Shown: positions 13,194-25,858, counted from the first letter of the stretch. The stretch is 64,000 nt of DNA from Parus major (GCF_001522545.3 NC_031768.1:6633555-6697554); one strand, 5' to 3'. Translations and numbers: made by a program. The notes: generated by a model not told the origin, from the sequence alone.

Positions 13194-15104
13194 AGGCCCT
13201 GTAAAAAAAGAAAAATTGGCTTAAAACTCTTTGGAACAAAGGAGAACCATAGAAAGAAAAGAAGTATTTGTGCTATTTCTTTTGCTGTTTTAGAGAAATT
13301 ACAGGTACAGTTTCTTCTCTGCAGCTCTGGACAGCAGAAGCTCACTCCTTTAAAACCAGCACAATCCAAGATTTCCATAAATCTTAAGGACCAGCAATCC
13401 AAAGCTTTAAAGACAAAGTGTCATAAGTGGGGTTTTTGGTGGAGGCAGAAGAATTGGCAGTTCTGCATCTCAGTTGTATGGAAAATCCAACAGCTGTAGT
13501 AAGTTTGAGAAAAGCACAGGAATTTTGGGCATGATTCTAGGAAAAGAAATCCTGGGCTTTCAGTGGTTGTTTTCTTTATTCTTGTTTCTCTACAGTTAGG
13601 CCTGAGGCAGCTGGTACAAACCTACAGCATTTCCAGAAGTGTATTTATGATTTCTGTCCAAGCATAATGATTTATGTAAAAATGCATGGTACCTTCAGGA
13701 ACAAGCTTCTGGAGACAGGATGTTTTGTGACAATTAGAAATACAGATCTCCTTCCACACCTACATGCTGCTTGTGCTAATACTCTCCTGTAATAAATGTT
13801 TTCCCTCTTTTACTTTCCACACCAAAACATGGGCTGGGAGACAGATGAAGTATTTGTACAATGTTTGGAAATAAGTTATTCAAAATCCAGTTAACCCACA
13901 GTGCTGGCACTGTAAGATGTGGTATAAATCAGGTGTTGCTTTCCTGACAGGAAAATCAGGTGTTGCTTTTCCTGGTTGTCTCCTAGCAAGATCAGCCTGC
14001 CAGGCCCCCTGGGTGCTGAATTTGTCACTGTGCTCATTTATCTCCTTGTCCCTCACCTGCTCCTGGCTCAGTTCTGGGGGACAGGAGCCCACCAGTGCTG
14101 GGTCCCACACTGCCCTGTGGGCACCACGATGGAGAGCAGGACACGACACTGTCCTGTACAGATGGGACTGGGACAGAGGACAGGGCCACCTACACGGGTA
14201 TTACTGCATGAAGAAATGCTGCTGCCAGGAGTCTGACCCCACTCTGGTGTGGGACTCCTTTTCCCAAGCCTCATGAGCTCCTCACAGACCAGAGGAGGAA
14301 AGTCCCACAGCCAACAGCATCTTCTCCTCCCGGTGCTCCAGCGCTGTCCAGGACAGAGGCAGTGGCCCAGGCTCAGAGGAGATGCTGGGAAAGTGAACCA
14401 GGTGGAGTTCCACGTCTGTTTCTGCCTGAATTCATGGAACACTGTAAGCCACAGAAGCTGAATCAGCTCTCTGAGGCTGCTGGTCTCACAGGCAGCACAG
14501 CACATGGCTGGTCCTTTGTTCACTGAAACGATGTTCAGCTCCTTCACTTCAGTGACATTTAATGGAGACATTTGAAAGCATGGCAATGAGCAGGAATGTG
14601 ACAGGCTTCATATTCATAACCATGCCAGAAAGAGTTGTATCTACGAAGATTTAGCCCAGATCACGACGTTTCCCAAGGGAATTTACAATCTCAGTTTTAT
14701 CTGGACAGAGAAAGGGAACAGGATGTGTCCCCCTGACAGCCACCACTGCAGCTGAGGCAGCACTGGCTTACATGTAGATATTCAGAGATAAAACTGTAAG
14801 CTGGCTAAGCTTAACCTAAAGAATTAACATCAGGGGTTTTAGGTGCTGTAACAGACCTCAAATAGTGGATTACAGATATTTCACAGGCTAAGAAAAATAA
14901 CATTCCCACACAGCTGGCTTGAATTAATTCTCCTGCTTCCAAAACACAAATGAAAGACTTGGTGGTAATCCCCAGCTGCCAATTAAAAGTAAAGAAGATA
15001 TCAAGGCCTAAACTGTGACAATAGTCACACAGTAACAGGCTGTCACTCCACTGCCTCTTTCTCTCCAGCTTCTGGTACTTGACTCCCACACGTGGACACG
15101 GATT
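13194..15104. other. Non-coding DNA
   Basis: There is a partial direct duplication with 27-base period at about 13927-13975 (AATCAGGTGTTGCTTTCCTG, repeated with one extra T). Open frames at 13917-14586 on both strands overlap each other in a moderately GC-rich patch and have no recognisable domain. No gene is supported. Confidence 0.5.
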
Positions 15105-15386
15105 TTTTAGCTGGGCCTGTTGTGATAAGATGAGAGGAAATAGTTTTAAACTAAAAGATGGTAGATTTAGGTTAGCTATAAGAATGAAATTTCTTATGAT
15201 GAGGGTGGTGAAACACTGGAATCAGTTTCCCAGAGAAGTGGTGGATCCCCCATGCCTGGAAACAGTCAAGGTCAGGTTGGACAGGGAACTGAGGAACCTG
15301 ATCTAATTAAAGATGTCTCTTCTCACTGCAGGGGTTTGGACTAGATGGCCTGTAAAGATCCCTTCCAACCCAAACAGTTCTGTGAT
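15105..15386 (+). mobile_element. CR1 LINE fragment, 3' end, retaining C-terminal ORF2 frame
   Basis: A sense-strand CR1 3' fragment running from the GGCCTGTTGTGATAAGATGA block (about 15115) to the terminal CCTTCCAACCCAAACAGTTC at 15361-15380. The plus-strand frame to 15306 still reads the C-terminal CR1 ORF2 peptide, with FKLKDGRFRLAIR, then a KHWNQFPREVVD core, ending RNLI. The same peptide is encoded by the minus-strand copy near 49490-49711, so the two are related. The upstream endonuclease and reverse-transcriptase domains are absent. It is a dead, 5'-truncated insertion. Confidence 0.93.
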
Positions 15387-16904
15387 CAGGCTGGACTGTG
15401 TTTAGTTTTCTGAAATTCTGAAATTCTCCAGTTTGGTGGGTACTCAATCCCATCCTGGGATTGCCCTGCTTGCCCAGGGATGGGCATGAAAAGTAGATGC
15501 CAGTTCTGTTGGCACTGAATACCTCTGGAAAAGTAAAAGATGCCACCTATTTTTTCAAGCCAGGTGTTTTCTTTTCAAAAGCGGTGAAACAAAAAGAAAA
15601 AAAAATGCACTCTGGGAAAGTAAAGGATCAAGTTTTTTGTTGAGCATTTCACTCTCTAAGGTACAAAATGGAAAGACAATATTTTAGATGATTTCCCTAG
15701 TTTCAGAGCTCATCTGACTCTCTATCTTTGTTTACCAGAGCTATTTTCTAGTTTTTGCAGCCTGTCTGTGGTTTGCAGTGCACTTAGACCCCCTCAGCAG
15801 GGGTAAGTGCTGTCCCTGCTCCTCAGCAGCCTCCCCTTCCCACCCTGACAACTGCTCTCCCCCAAGAGTCAGTGACTCCTCTGGCACCAGCACCTTTGGA
15901 ATCTCCCCTTTCCTCTTCCTCTCTCCTCCTCTCACAACTTTGTCAGGCTGATTGGCTGGGGCTGTTCCCTGATTAATTTTGGGGCAGTTTGTGTCCTCAC
16001 AAACTGGATCAGGGATGGATTGGATCATCTCCACCACTCCCTGCTGAGCAGACTCCTCAGGGATGCAATTTGTGGGATGCCCTGGGCACTCTGCCCCTAA
16101 ACCCTGTGGGAAAGCCTCTCCAGGGAAAAGAGCAGAGCTGGGTCTGGAGTGGCCACCTCCTTTGGAGCAGGCTGTCACACAGCTCCATTCCATCTCTGAC
16201 AGCCTGCCTGGAAAAGCCAAGGCATTTGCTTTCCTGATGGGTCACTTCTCAAGTGTGAAAGATGTCCTCCAGCCCAGGACCAGACAGTTCATTGGATAAG
16301 GATAAGGAATGGGGCTTTATAATGAGGATTTTAAAATACAATAAAGGCACCAGCATCTTCCTTGCTGCTTTGCTGGAGCCAGAAAAGCAAAACTTCAGAG
16401 CTGTACTGGATCTTTAACAACTCTACTGGACTTCAAGCTCAAATTAATATTTTAGACATTAACAGACATGATGTTTATTTCTTTGCCTCTTTTTTCTCCC
16501 TGCCCTCCAGTTAGACTAACATATTCAAACTCCCCAACTCAGCTCTTGCTCAAAGCCAAATCACATAAAAGTATCGAAACCCAAAATTACACCAACTCTT
16601 TTAAAAGATATCCCAGCTTCTAATGCCGCAAGAACTTCAGAAATATTTGTGTCTTTTGAAAGATGTGATGACTTTTTCTCTCTCAGGCAGTCTCTAGGAA
16701 CCTGTGCTTTCAAAGCTTCTACTGGACAGCAATCTGTGGAGACAGCAATGCTCTGGGGGCATTTCTTACTCCTGAGTCCCACCCATCCACAACCTGCTGT
16801 GCCCTGAAGAAAAATAACCTCTCACAGGCTGGATCTGACCACCCTCCAACATCATTGACTCAACCCCATGCTAAATTAATTGAGTAGTTAATTCCTGTAG
16901 ATTA
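15387..16904. other. Non-coding DNA
   Basis: No gene is recognised. A 159-codon minus-strand open frame (15741-16220) overlaps plus-strand frames in a CT-rich patch and lacks known domains. An A-run of about 9 bases lies at 15597-15605. Confidence 0.5.
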
Positions 16905-16922
16905 AAAAAATATATATTTTTT
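16905..16922. repeat. Perfect 18-bp A/T palindrome
   Basis: Six A, then TATATA, then six T form a perfect inverted repeat. Such tracts can extrude cruciforms or arise from slippage. No function is implied. Confidence 0.7.
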
Positions 16923-16931
16923 CTGTGTTAG

Positions 16932-16968
16932 ACATTATTTTACAACTTCAATGTGTTCTAAGATAAAC
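16932..16968 (+). repeat. Fragment of an old dispersed repeat, copy B
   Basis: Partner of 13157-13193, matching at 33 of 37 positions (ACATTATTTT start, TAAGATAAAC end). It lies directly downstream of the A/T palindrome. Family unknown. Confidence 0.55.
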
Positions 16969-19900
16969 CTCCTGCAGAATGTTTAATATTGACAGAGACT
17001 CTCTGGGGGGATTTTAGGCCGATGGTGCAAGATTTGCACACTCCAAACTGATGGATACTCCAGGACAGTGAATGCTGCAGACAAGAAGCAATTAACTGGA
17101 TTTGGCTGGAGCTGGGCTCTGTCCCTGAGCCTCAGCATTCCCCCTGGCCAGGGAAAATGTGTGGGCCTGGAGAGAAGCACCTCTCCAGAGGTGGCCAAAT
17201 TCCAGCTGTTGCAGGGTGCAAGGAGTGAGTGGAGACAAGAGGAAGGAGAAGGGTCTGGAGGAGTTGTGGGCAGGCACAGGCTGGCCATTTCTGCCTGGTT
17301 ATCTTTCAGTGCTGAGAGAAATTAGTGGCTCCTCTAAACTACTTTTCACACCCAGATGTCTGTATTTCATGACTGGTCAATTAAATTGCTCTAATCTCTT
17401 ATTTTGAGGTTTTTCATAATGTTTGCTTTGTGGGAAGAGCTTTATTTGGGATAAACTGGTGTAAACATTACAAATGGGCATTTGCCAGGTTATGCTGAAC
17501 CAAGCCATTAACTAACTGAGAACAAGTATTTTGTGAAACAAAATTCAGGTATACATTCCCAACAGGACAAGCTGCTGATGCAAGAAGACAGCAATATTCA
17601 GAGAGGTTGGTTAAAGGGCAGGAGCCTGCTGGGAAAGAGCTTAGAAAAAGCACTGGCACATTGCTTGTTGTGCACATCTCAAATGCTTCAGCACTGTTGA
17701 AACATTTTGGGAAATAGTTGCTCTCATACCTGTTGAACCAAAGAAAAGATGAGTCCTCTCATTTTCTTAGCTTTGCCACTGGGAATGTAAATTATGCTGT
17801 GCTGACCTGTGAGTGTGAGAGACACATCTGCTGAAGATCAAAGCACAGCCAGGCACTGAGTCCCCACACAGAAAACCCCAGGAGGTCTGTGGGGTTGTTT
17901 CCTCGCTCAGACCAGCCCAAGGTGAAGAGCAGAGCAAGGGAAGGCATGTCCAGGGTGCCCTGCACTAGCTGCAGTCTCATCACTGAGCACAGTGCCAGCT
18001 GTGTAGTGCTGCTCTCACTCATGCAGGATCAGGTTCCTGCAGTGCCCTCAGCTCCTGGGGCTCGGCTCACCCAGGACAGACCCACCCCTGCTGCAGAGCT
18101 CCTGGGGCCAAGTGTTTGGCATCACTGGGAGTCTGTGAGATCTGATTCTGTAGAGGAGAACATCTGGGGCTCCACATGCTGTGTGCTAATTGCTGCTAAT
18201 CAATCCCAACTAAAAAGGCTTAAAGCCATGATGTGGGTCAATGTCCACCATTTGTTCATCAGTGGACAACACCATTCATTTCAAGCTTCATTAGGCATGC
18301 AATTATGCTGAAACCCATATTTCTCATGCATGACTTAGACTACCAAGTCAGGGGAATAATACAGAAAAAAACCCAAAGCCTCTGACTTTGCACAAAGCCT
18401 TTGACTTTGCCCAAAGCAAAAATGTCTTTGTGGCAAAATAATGCAAAAGTCAATAAAATATTCCACAGCTGTAGCCAAGCTGGGGCTTAAGATACAAGCA
18501 AAAGTACTGATGATGGAGATCCCTTGTTCAATTAAGCAATGAAATGACTCAAAACCCCAGCAAATCTGCATCAACATCAATAAGTGTAGAGGTGCTTTGT
18601 GTTGGCCACTTTGTTTATTGCAGGTGACCTCCTCTGAGGACATGGACTGAAGGTAGGTCAGTCTTGTGTGGTGGTTGGCCTCTGTTGGAAGGACTTTTGA
18701 GGGGAGAAATGAGGACAGGTCAGAGTTAAAGGGCAGTGGGAGCTCTAGAGACATGGCTAGCTCATGCAGAATTTGTTTGGCATTCTTCCTGAATTTTTCT
18801 GCTGGAATTAATAAGCTGGACTGTGACAGAAAGGCTTCCTTAAACCAGCATCAGACCACATCTGGTGGGCACAGGTGGAAATAAAGGCAAAGTAAGACAT
18901 GTTGAGAGAAGTCATGGTCTGACACAGTTGCTAGTGGAGTCTGAAATAGTTTTCTGAAATAAGAAGAAACAGGATGAGATTTTTACATCTGTGTGTGGAG
19001 GAGATGTGCTGTGCAGTTAAAAGGAGATCAGAATCCTACCTCTCCAGTGTTGGCAAAGAGACCTGAAATAATCTGTCAAGCAAATGGCCTTGGTGAGGAT
19101 CATCAGGAAGACACAATGAGATGAAGCTGATCCGGGATCCTCTTTTGGCTTTTACCAGCGATTGGACAAATTATTGCTTTGGTATTTTAATTACCATTAC
19201 CTCTGGAGAAGCCTGATGGGTGCTACTGTGCAGGGTGAGGTAGGATTTTTCTGGGGATGTCACAAATGTGCACGGCAGCACCTACCCAGAGCTCTACAGA
19301 AAAACTTGATAAGGTAAATTGAATAGAAAATCTTAAAAATAACTGTTGAAAAATTATTTTACTTCTGAAATTTCCATCACTACATCCAAGGCTTAGCACA
19401 CAAACATGTTTTAACAGTGGACAAGCAACACCCTCACTTTCCTGAGCACTGGCTTTGCAGGTCTTCAGGGCTTTTGTGACTCCTGGCATTGGAGAAGCTG
19501 GAACAACAGGCACAGACCAGAAGGCTGGACAGTCTGAAAAACCCATTTCTAAAATTGGAAGACAAATTGAGTCTATTTTTTGGGCCATATGGTGTCCACA
19601 GAAATAGAATAATAAATGAGATGTCTTTTAAATGTCAAATTTCATTATTTTGGATGGATACTTGGCAATTGATGTTTAATGTTGTGAGCAATATGAAAAA
19701 ACAAACCACCTGTGTAGTATGAACACGTACACCTAAACAGAGTCAAGATGATCAGATTTAAAATATTAAATAATAATAAAAAAGGGATTTAGGTTTGCCA
19801 AGTCTTTCATCCCTTTGTCCTGTTATCTTTCTCATGGTGACCTCCCAAGCCTGTTTTTCTCTGTTCTATATTTTCACCTAAAGTGCAGATCCTGGCACTG

Positions 19901-21720
19901 AGTGTGGGGAAAAGCAGCTTCACCCTTTGTAGATACACATTGTGGCAAAGGACAACTTTTTAAGGTGAGGACACGATTGCAAAATGACTTTAAAAACTAT
20001 TAGATAAACTCTTACAAGGATTTGGAGCAAAATTAGAAGGGACTGAGTCAGCAAACAGCCCCTAATGAAAATGCCCTTAACTTTGTTTTTCTTTCCCTGA
20101 AATCAGAAGAAGTGTATGTGAACTGGAAGCACTTTGCTGCACTGAGCCTATTAAAGGAACCACAAAATATTCAGGTCTACTTCACTGTATCAAGCAGGAG
20201 AGAGAAAAAGCAATAATGAACACCAAAGAGACTGAACAGAGCAAACAGAATGTAAAGGTTCACAGAGAGGTGATCAGTAGCTCACTGCTCCCTCTGCTTA
20301 TGCAGAAAATATGAACTCTCTGGTTAATCACCACATGCATTTGCTGACTTTTGTTTCCCAAACATACCAAACTGTGTTAAAATGAGAATATATAGCAATA
20401 ATTACATCCACAATGGGATGGCAAGCAGGAACTTTTTAACCTTGCACCACAAAAAAGCTGAAGGGAAGATTTTAGTTTAGAGGCAGGATGGGGCAGAGCC
20501 CCGAAAAATGTGGTGAGTCCTCCTAAATTTGTATTGAGAGTAATTGATTATTCCATGGCCACAAATGTCCAGGATGTCTCTTCTATTTTTATTTTTTTTG
20601 TCTGAAACCCTTCTTCTGAACACTTTGAATCCCATTTTCTAACACGGATCAGCCCAATTGCACACAGATGTTCTCTGGACCAGGTAAAACAAAATGTTGG
20701 TGCTTTTCAACCAGGAGGAAAAGTGACATTTTGGGATGAACTGGGAGCTTGACAGGCAATACTCAGAAGTCCCCAGAAGGGTCTTAGGGAAGCCACATTA
20801 TGCAATGGGAAACCTGTCTGCACAAGACTATGTTTATTTATTTATGCAAATACACAATTTATAGCCACTCTGGTGATTTGTTGTTCAGAAGTACAATGAT
20901 TAGGCAGAGCAATAGATTTTAACCAGAGTGTCAGCTTGGGTCTTTCATACCTCTGTTTGGCTATTATATCTAACAGTGAATACACTGAAATAAATTGTTA
21001 TTGCCTTTGATATGCAATAAAGTCCTTGGGAAGAGCATCTGCACTTGAAGGCAGTTTCCTACACTGGTGAGTGTATGTACTGGAGCTGTTCCTGTGGTGC
21101 CTTCTTACCCCTTACATTTGGTGTAAAATGCTCACAGGTCCCTCTAGTGCCATGCTTAAATCCTCCAGACTTTTGTAGCAATGCTCATTAATTTTTGGTT
21201 ATCATCCTTCCAAGACCAGCAGCCCTGCAGTGCTGTTTCCTCATGCCCAAACTGCAGTCAAGCTCCAGGGAGAGGCTGCACAGATGTGCTGGGGGATGGA
21301 GTGCTGGTCCTCCTGATCCAGGGGGATTGTGGATAACAGCAAATAAACAGGATTTGCTCTTGAGATGAAATCTTAGGAGTTCCTGCACTCCTTTTCCATT
21401 GAAAGATTAATTTAGGGGAGAAAAATATTGTCCACTCCCCTAGGCTCCCCAGGCTGCTTGGTGCCCAGCAGTTTGGGGCCAGGTGAGGTGCAAACATCCT
21501 TGTTGCTGCTGTTCAGCATCCCAGAGCTGTCCAGGCACTCAGGTCAAGTCCCAACAGCAGGAACCTTGCATAAGGCACCAGGAAAAACCTTTGTCAGGGC
21601 AGGGACACCCTCAGCCTTGCTAGCTTTGGCCAGATGAGGTCACAAGATTTAAAGCAGTGTCTGAAATCTCAGCCTGACTCCAGATTCCCTCCCTTGGAGA
21701 CAAGAACTGCTTAACACCAC
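16969..21720. other. Non-coding DNA
   Basis: No gene, RNA or named repeat was recognised apart from the small tandem repeat at 18374-18417. Open frames (for example 17889-18311 and 18335-18754) are short and lack domains. Confidence 0.5.
18374..18417 (+). repeat. 19-bp direct tandem duplication
   Basis: The unit CAAAGCCTCTGACTTTGCA is followed by a second copy with two substitutions and then the first six bases of a third (CAAAGC), with starts at 18374, 18393 and 18412. This looks like a local slippage product. Confidence 0.8.
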
Positions 21721-22197
21721 ATGCAATTTGAGTCTGCAGGACAGCTTTGTCAGGGTTTTTTGGCGTCTGAAGCTAGAGACGGGGGGAAACCCAGTGCCTT
21801 GGGTTGGATGGAAGAGCTTGCTGGCTTCCTCAGGGCCCTAATGAAACAGCAGAGCAGCCCCAGGGTTGGTTTGCCGGAGCCGATTGCCCCGGGCAGGCGC
21901 TTTCTGCCTGTGCGAGCATCCATCACCCGCGTCTCCTGCCTTGGGAGGGCGCCTGCAATCAGGTCTGAAAATACACCAGAGTGTCAAATGGAGAAAAGAA
22001 AGGAAAACCTGAGGAGCGCCGCTCCTGCCAGTTCTACCCGCGGGCGCCCTGCCTTTGGAAAGGTCGGGCTTTGCCTGGAGAGCAGCGGGCAGCCCGGATT
22101 TATGTTGGTTTTTTTTCATTTTCTACGGGAGCCGGGGGTGCCTGGAGCTCCCCGGAGCCCGCGAGAGGGCGGCATCGGCTCGGGAAAGCCGCCGGGA

Positions 22198-22247
22198 GCA
22201 GCGGGGACAGGAGCGGGGACCGGGAGCGGGGACAGGAGCGGGGCCGG
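22198..22247. repeat. GC-rich minisatellite with G-quadruplex potential
   Basis: Alternating GCGGGGACAGGA and GCGGGGACCGGGA-type units give several runs of three or four G on the plus strand, separated by 2-8 bases. This fits quadruplex-forming DNA and lies inside the CpG island. Confidence 0.7.
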
Positions 22248-22268
22248 GGCCGCCCGCGGCAGCTCCGC

Positions 22269-22318
22269 GCATCCTCCCGCATCCTCCCGCATCCTCCCGC
22301 ATCCTCCCGCATCCTCCC
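22269..22318. repeat. 10-bp tandem repeat, five copies
   Basis: Five perfect copies of GCATCCTCCC lie inside the CpG island. Each junction carries a CpG. The array is exactly periodic, so it is probably recent and length-variable. Confidence 0.9.
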
Positions 22319-22628
22319 TAGCACCGAGAGCCGGCTCTTGGCAGAGCCCCGCACATGCAGCGTGCGCTGAAATGGTAAACAGGACACTGCATCCTCCCTG
22401 GTTCACCCCCTTCCCCTCTAAAAAGAAAAAAATTAATCCAGCTGGGCAGAAAGGAATTGCAGGGTTGAACCGTAGGTCCTCCTTCCAACAAGCGTGGAGA
22501 GCTCCCAAAGCCGCATTTGCGGGTCCGCGGGGCTGTAAGGGCAGAGCGCTGGGGGCAGATGAGATGCTGATGAAAGGGAAAACATCCGCGCTCCCATGGC
22601 AACCGCGGCCCCCGCCGCAGGGAGGATG

Positions 22629-22680
22629 CTCCTCTCCCTCTCCTCTCCCTCTCCTCTCCCCCTCCTCTCCCTCTCCCTCA
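22629..22680. repeat. CT-rich (CTCTCC)n-like tract
   Basis: An imperfect polypyrimidine tract of CTCTCC/CTCCTC units. It sits at the downstream edge of the CpG island and could form purine/pyrimidine triplex DNA. It is a common kind of promoter-proximal microsatellite. Confidence 0.85.
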
Positions 22681-25600
22681 GATTCTCTGGGTTACAGCAG
22701 GGTTTGTTTAGAGCTGGACTCCCCCAGCAGGTTTAGTTTCAGCCAGCTGCACTGTGAACTAACTGCAAATCCAAACCTGCAAATTTGCTGTAAAACATAG
22801 GAAAGTCAAATGATGTTTCCTCTGTAGCTTTTTCACTTAGGAATCCAAACTGAGAGATTTAATTTTTTTTCACCCCTGTCCCGTGGCAAGGAGATAGAGA
22901 AGAATTTATCCCCATTTTGTTATTCCTTCAGGAAAGACAATGGGAACATTTTCTTTTCCAGAGACATCTGCCCCTTGTCTTTACAAATAAAGAGCTCCAG
23001 TCTCAGCTAATTCCTTCAAAAAACCCACTAAATAAAAGGCAACTCACTTTTTTCCCTCCTGATTTAGAAGGACTAAGTAAAGACAAAATCCCACAGATCT
23101 CTCATCACTTCTGATTGTTCAGTGCATCAGGACAATAGCTTGGTCTGCCTGACCCAAGACTGCAACTCCACTTCCTCAAGGTTTGTGTCTCTTTAAATGA
23201 CAAGAGAATCCCTCCCTCACTCTTGCAAAGTAATTACCTGAATCCATGGGCTGTGTTGTTGACACAGGCACTCATTTCTTTTTCTTTTCTTCCTCTGCCT
23301 TTTCCAGTTCTCCTATTTCCATAAGCTTATGGCATTTCCAGGGCACCCCTAGAGAGTGCAGCCCTTCTGCATCATTTCAGAGGCATGTCATTTTATTTTA
23401 GTTGCCTGACTTTCTATATTTCTATGATTCATATATTCTAAAGCTCTTATATTGCTTCCTTTCTGTTTTTTCTGGCCCCATCCCTGCCCATGTGGGTATA
23501 AATAAAGTTTGACCTTCTGGTTTAGCTGGTGAGCTGTGTGATCCTGCTGCAGAGTTCCTTGGCAATCTGTAGTGCCCCTCTGTGTACACACACACCCAAG
23601 CACAGACCTCAGCTCATTTTTACATGCTCTACTTTGCAGTTTTTGTGATGCAGATGATGCACTGGCCCAAGAACTAAGTTTAACAGTCCTTTGTATCTAT
23701 AGAAAATCAGAAATAAATTAATCAAATATCTAGATTGATTAATGCCAGGAAAAACTCAGAACTGGAAACTATGTCCAAAGAGTAGAAAAATATCCGCAGA
23801 TATTTACAGCACTTTCCATTTTTGCTGTAAACCACCTGAGTTTTTTTGATTGGTCTTCTGATATTCTCACAAGATCCCTGTGTCCTACATTGACACACCC
23901 AGATAGAGACAGTTTTCTCTGGTTTAGTAGACAACATTACACTTAGATAAATAGCTTACAAGGTTTTGTTTGCTGCTCCCAGCTGCATTACACCAGAGGA
24001 CTAAATGAGTCTCCTTTGAGGACAAAAGAAGGTCATATGTCCCTTTAATTGAAATTGCTCTTTTGGAATGGCACAACCAACCAGAAAATGAACACAGAAT
24101 TGTTCAATTTCTGCTGCAGAGAGGAGAAAAATGTGCTGCTTTTCTAAAATGTTGTAAATAATAAATTTAAAAGCTGCATCCCTTTCTTGTTCTGTTTCTA
24201 GCAGTGTACTAACAAAGCAGCCCTGTGGTCTAAAGTCAATAATTTTTTTGATAAAAATTTATGATTTTGATGCTTTTTTAATTTATATTGTTAATATCTG
24301 TTCTCTCAGAAGAAATTTCATTTTTCTCATGAACTTAGAGTAGGTAATTTCTGTTGCTCCATGCAATATGGAGCAGGAAACAGGGAATACAACACAGCTG
24401 TCTGGTTGAGATAGCTGTAAAATCAGCCTCCTCTGAAACTTCTCTTAATAGAGGTGGCAAAAAACAGAGCTTGGGACTTCAGGATCCAGTGATGTAGGGT
24501 GTGTAAATCCTGTGCATTCAGAGCCTGGGCTCTTGGGCTCCCTGAAGTGCATTTAGGCAGAGCCACATTGCAAAATGCATGGAGGAAGATTGGCTCCCAC
24601 CAAAAAACTGCTGAAAAACAATGGTTGTTTAGGGTGTTGTCTAGACAGTCCTACTGTCTGCTAGAGACCTACAAAACTGGGAAGTGTTTTGCTGTGCTAG
24701 CAAAGCACATGGGAAATAACACACAACACAACAGTCCCAGGGATTCCAATCAAATTAAGCCACGTGTTTACAAGCTCTGCTGAACTGGAACCAAATTGCA
24801 TTAGCTGGCTTTAACCTCTTCACAGATCACAAACAGCAAGCTGGAAACACCTGCCTCAGAGAGCAAAAAGCTCTGGCTGGTGCCTGCTGGGGTGGTTCAG
24901 GCTGATAGTGGGCTCAGAGTGTGGCTCTGGGTCCCAGCAGACCAAAGGGTTAATTATGGTGTGATGTGTCCCCTGTGCTGTGATTTGGGAAAATGAAGTC
25001 AAACCAACCAGAGGTCTTGGCCAGCCTCTGCTGACTTTGAGAAGGATGTTCCTGTGTTTGGAAAAAGGGATCTTCTGCATGTAGAAAGGGATGGGCATAA
25101 AAGGGTCTGTCAGCAGCGCTGTCTTCTGAGAGATGAGATGAGACAAATGTTGGCTGGCTGAGAGCCTGCAGTCAGTGCAGGGGCACCTGCTTCTGACGTG
25201 GGTGAGTTCAGTCCTGTTTTGTCACTTGGGCTTGGTTCTCACTAATAAGGAGCATTATTAACCCTGCCTGAGCCACCTCCCCACACTGCAATAGCTGCCA
25301 TTGCCCCTGCAGCTCCTCACAGGGACAATGTGTGCTTTACAAGGATTTTACTGCTTAATCCCATTCTTTTTAATTGCAGTATGATTTTTTTTTTTATCTG
25401 AAATGCTAATGAGTGATGTACTGAAACTCTTTTCCTTCCATGAGAGCTCACATGAAACACACTGGTTTTGTTCTATAAGGGTGCCAAACTGAAAATGGCA
25501 TGAGATCCATGGGTGGTGCACTTTCTTGTGAGTAAAATTAAACATACTCAGCAATGGAAACCTGTCAAGGATTGTTGATGGCATCCATTCTGAAAGCCAT

Positions 25601-25744
25601 TATAGGTGTATCTGGGACTTCACTTTCTGGCAATTTGCAGGTATCCATATTGAAATAGTCAGGCTCAGTTTTTCATGCTTAAATCCTTTAGATGTGTAAG
25701 GAACTGACTCCAGGCAATTTTCATTGGGCCACATAGCAGTAGAG
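22681..25744. other. Non-coding DNA
   Basis: AT-leaning sequence with no recognised gene. Open frames are under 100 codons and lack domains. A TATAAATAAAG motif near 23497 was considered as a promoter or LTR signal and not supported. Confidence 0.5.
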
Positions 25745-25858
25745 TTGTTTTTTGTTTTTTGTTTTTTTTTTTTTGTTTTGTTTTTTGGGGTTTGTTTGTT
25801 TGTTGGGTTTTTTTTGTTTTTTGTTTTTTTTTTGTTTGTTTGGTTTCACTTTTTTTTG
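25745..25858. repeat. T-rich low-complexity tract
   Basis: About 110 bases almost entirely of T with single G interruptions (TTTTTTG and GTTTGTTTG units). It could be the degenerate poly(A) tail of a minus-strand retroelement or expanded slippage DNA. The apparent Phe/Val-rich or Lys/Gln-rich frames through it are artefacts. Confidence 0.9.

Larger units (their letters stand above)
21850..22680. promoter_or_regulatory. CpG island, candidate promoter
   Basis: This is the most CpG-rich stretch of the window: by hand count 23 CpGs in the 180 bases 22141-22320, against a CpG-poor background elsewhere. It includes GC-rich minisatellites, a CCATGGCAACC RFX-type half-site (22594-22604) and a CT-rich tract at its right edge. 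Vertebrate CpG islands usually mark promoters, often with a non-coding first exon. No TATA box, defined start site or unambiguous splice donor was found, so orientation is unknown. The 359-codon open frame across it (21721-22800, plus) is best explained by GC richness lowering stop-codon frequency; it has no recognisable domain. Confidence 0.6.

Noticed and set aside
21721..22800. 359-codon plus-strand open frame
   Set aside because: It spans the CpG island, where high GC suppresses stop codons. The translation is Pro/Gly/Ser/Arg-rich, includes the 10-mer array as peptide repeats, and shows no known domain. Overlapping long minus frames exist in the same interval.
23388..23640. Possible solo LTR (TATAAATAAAG near 23497, ACACACAC flank)
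   Set aside because: No TG...CA ends, target-site duplication or internal retroviral sequence could be identified.
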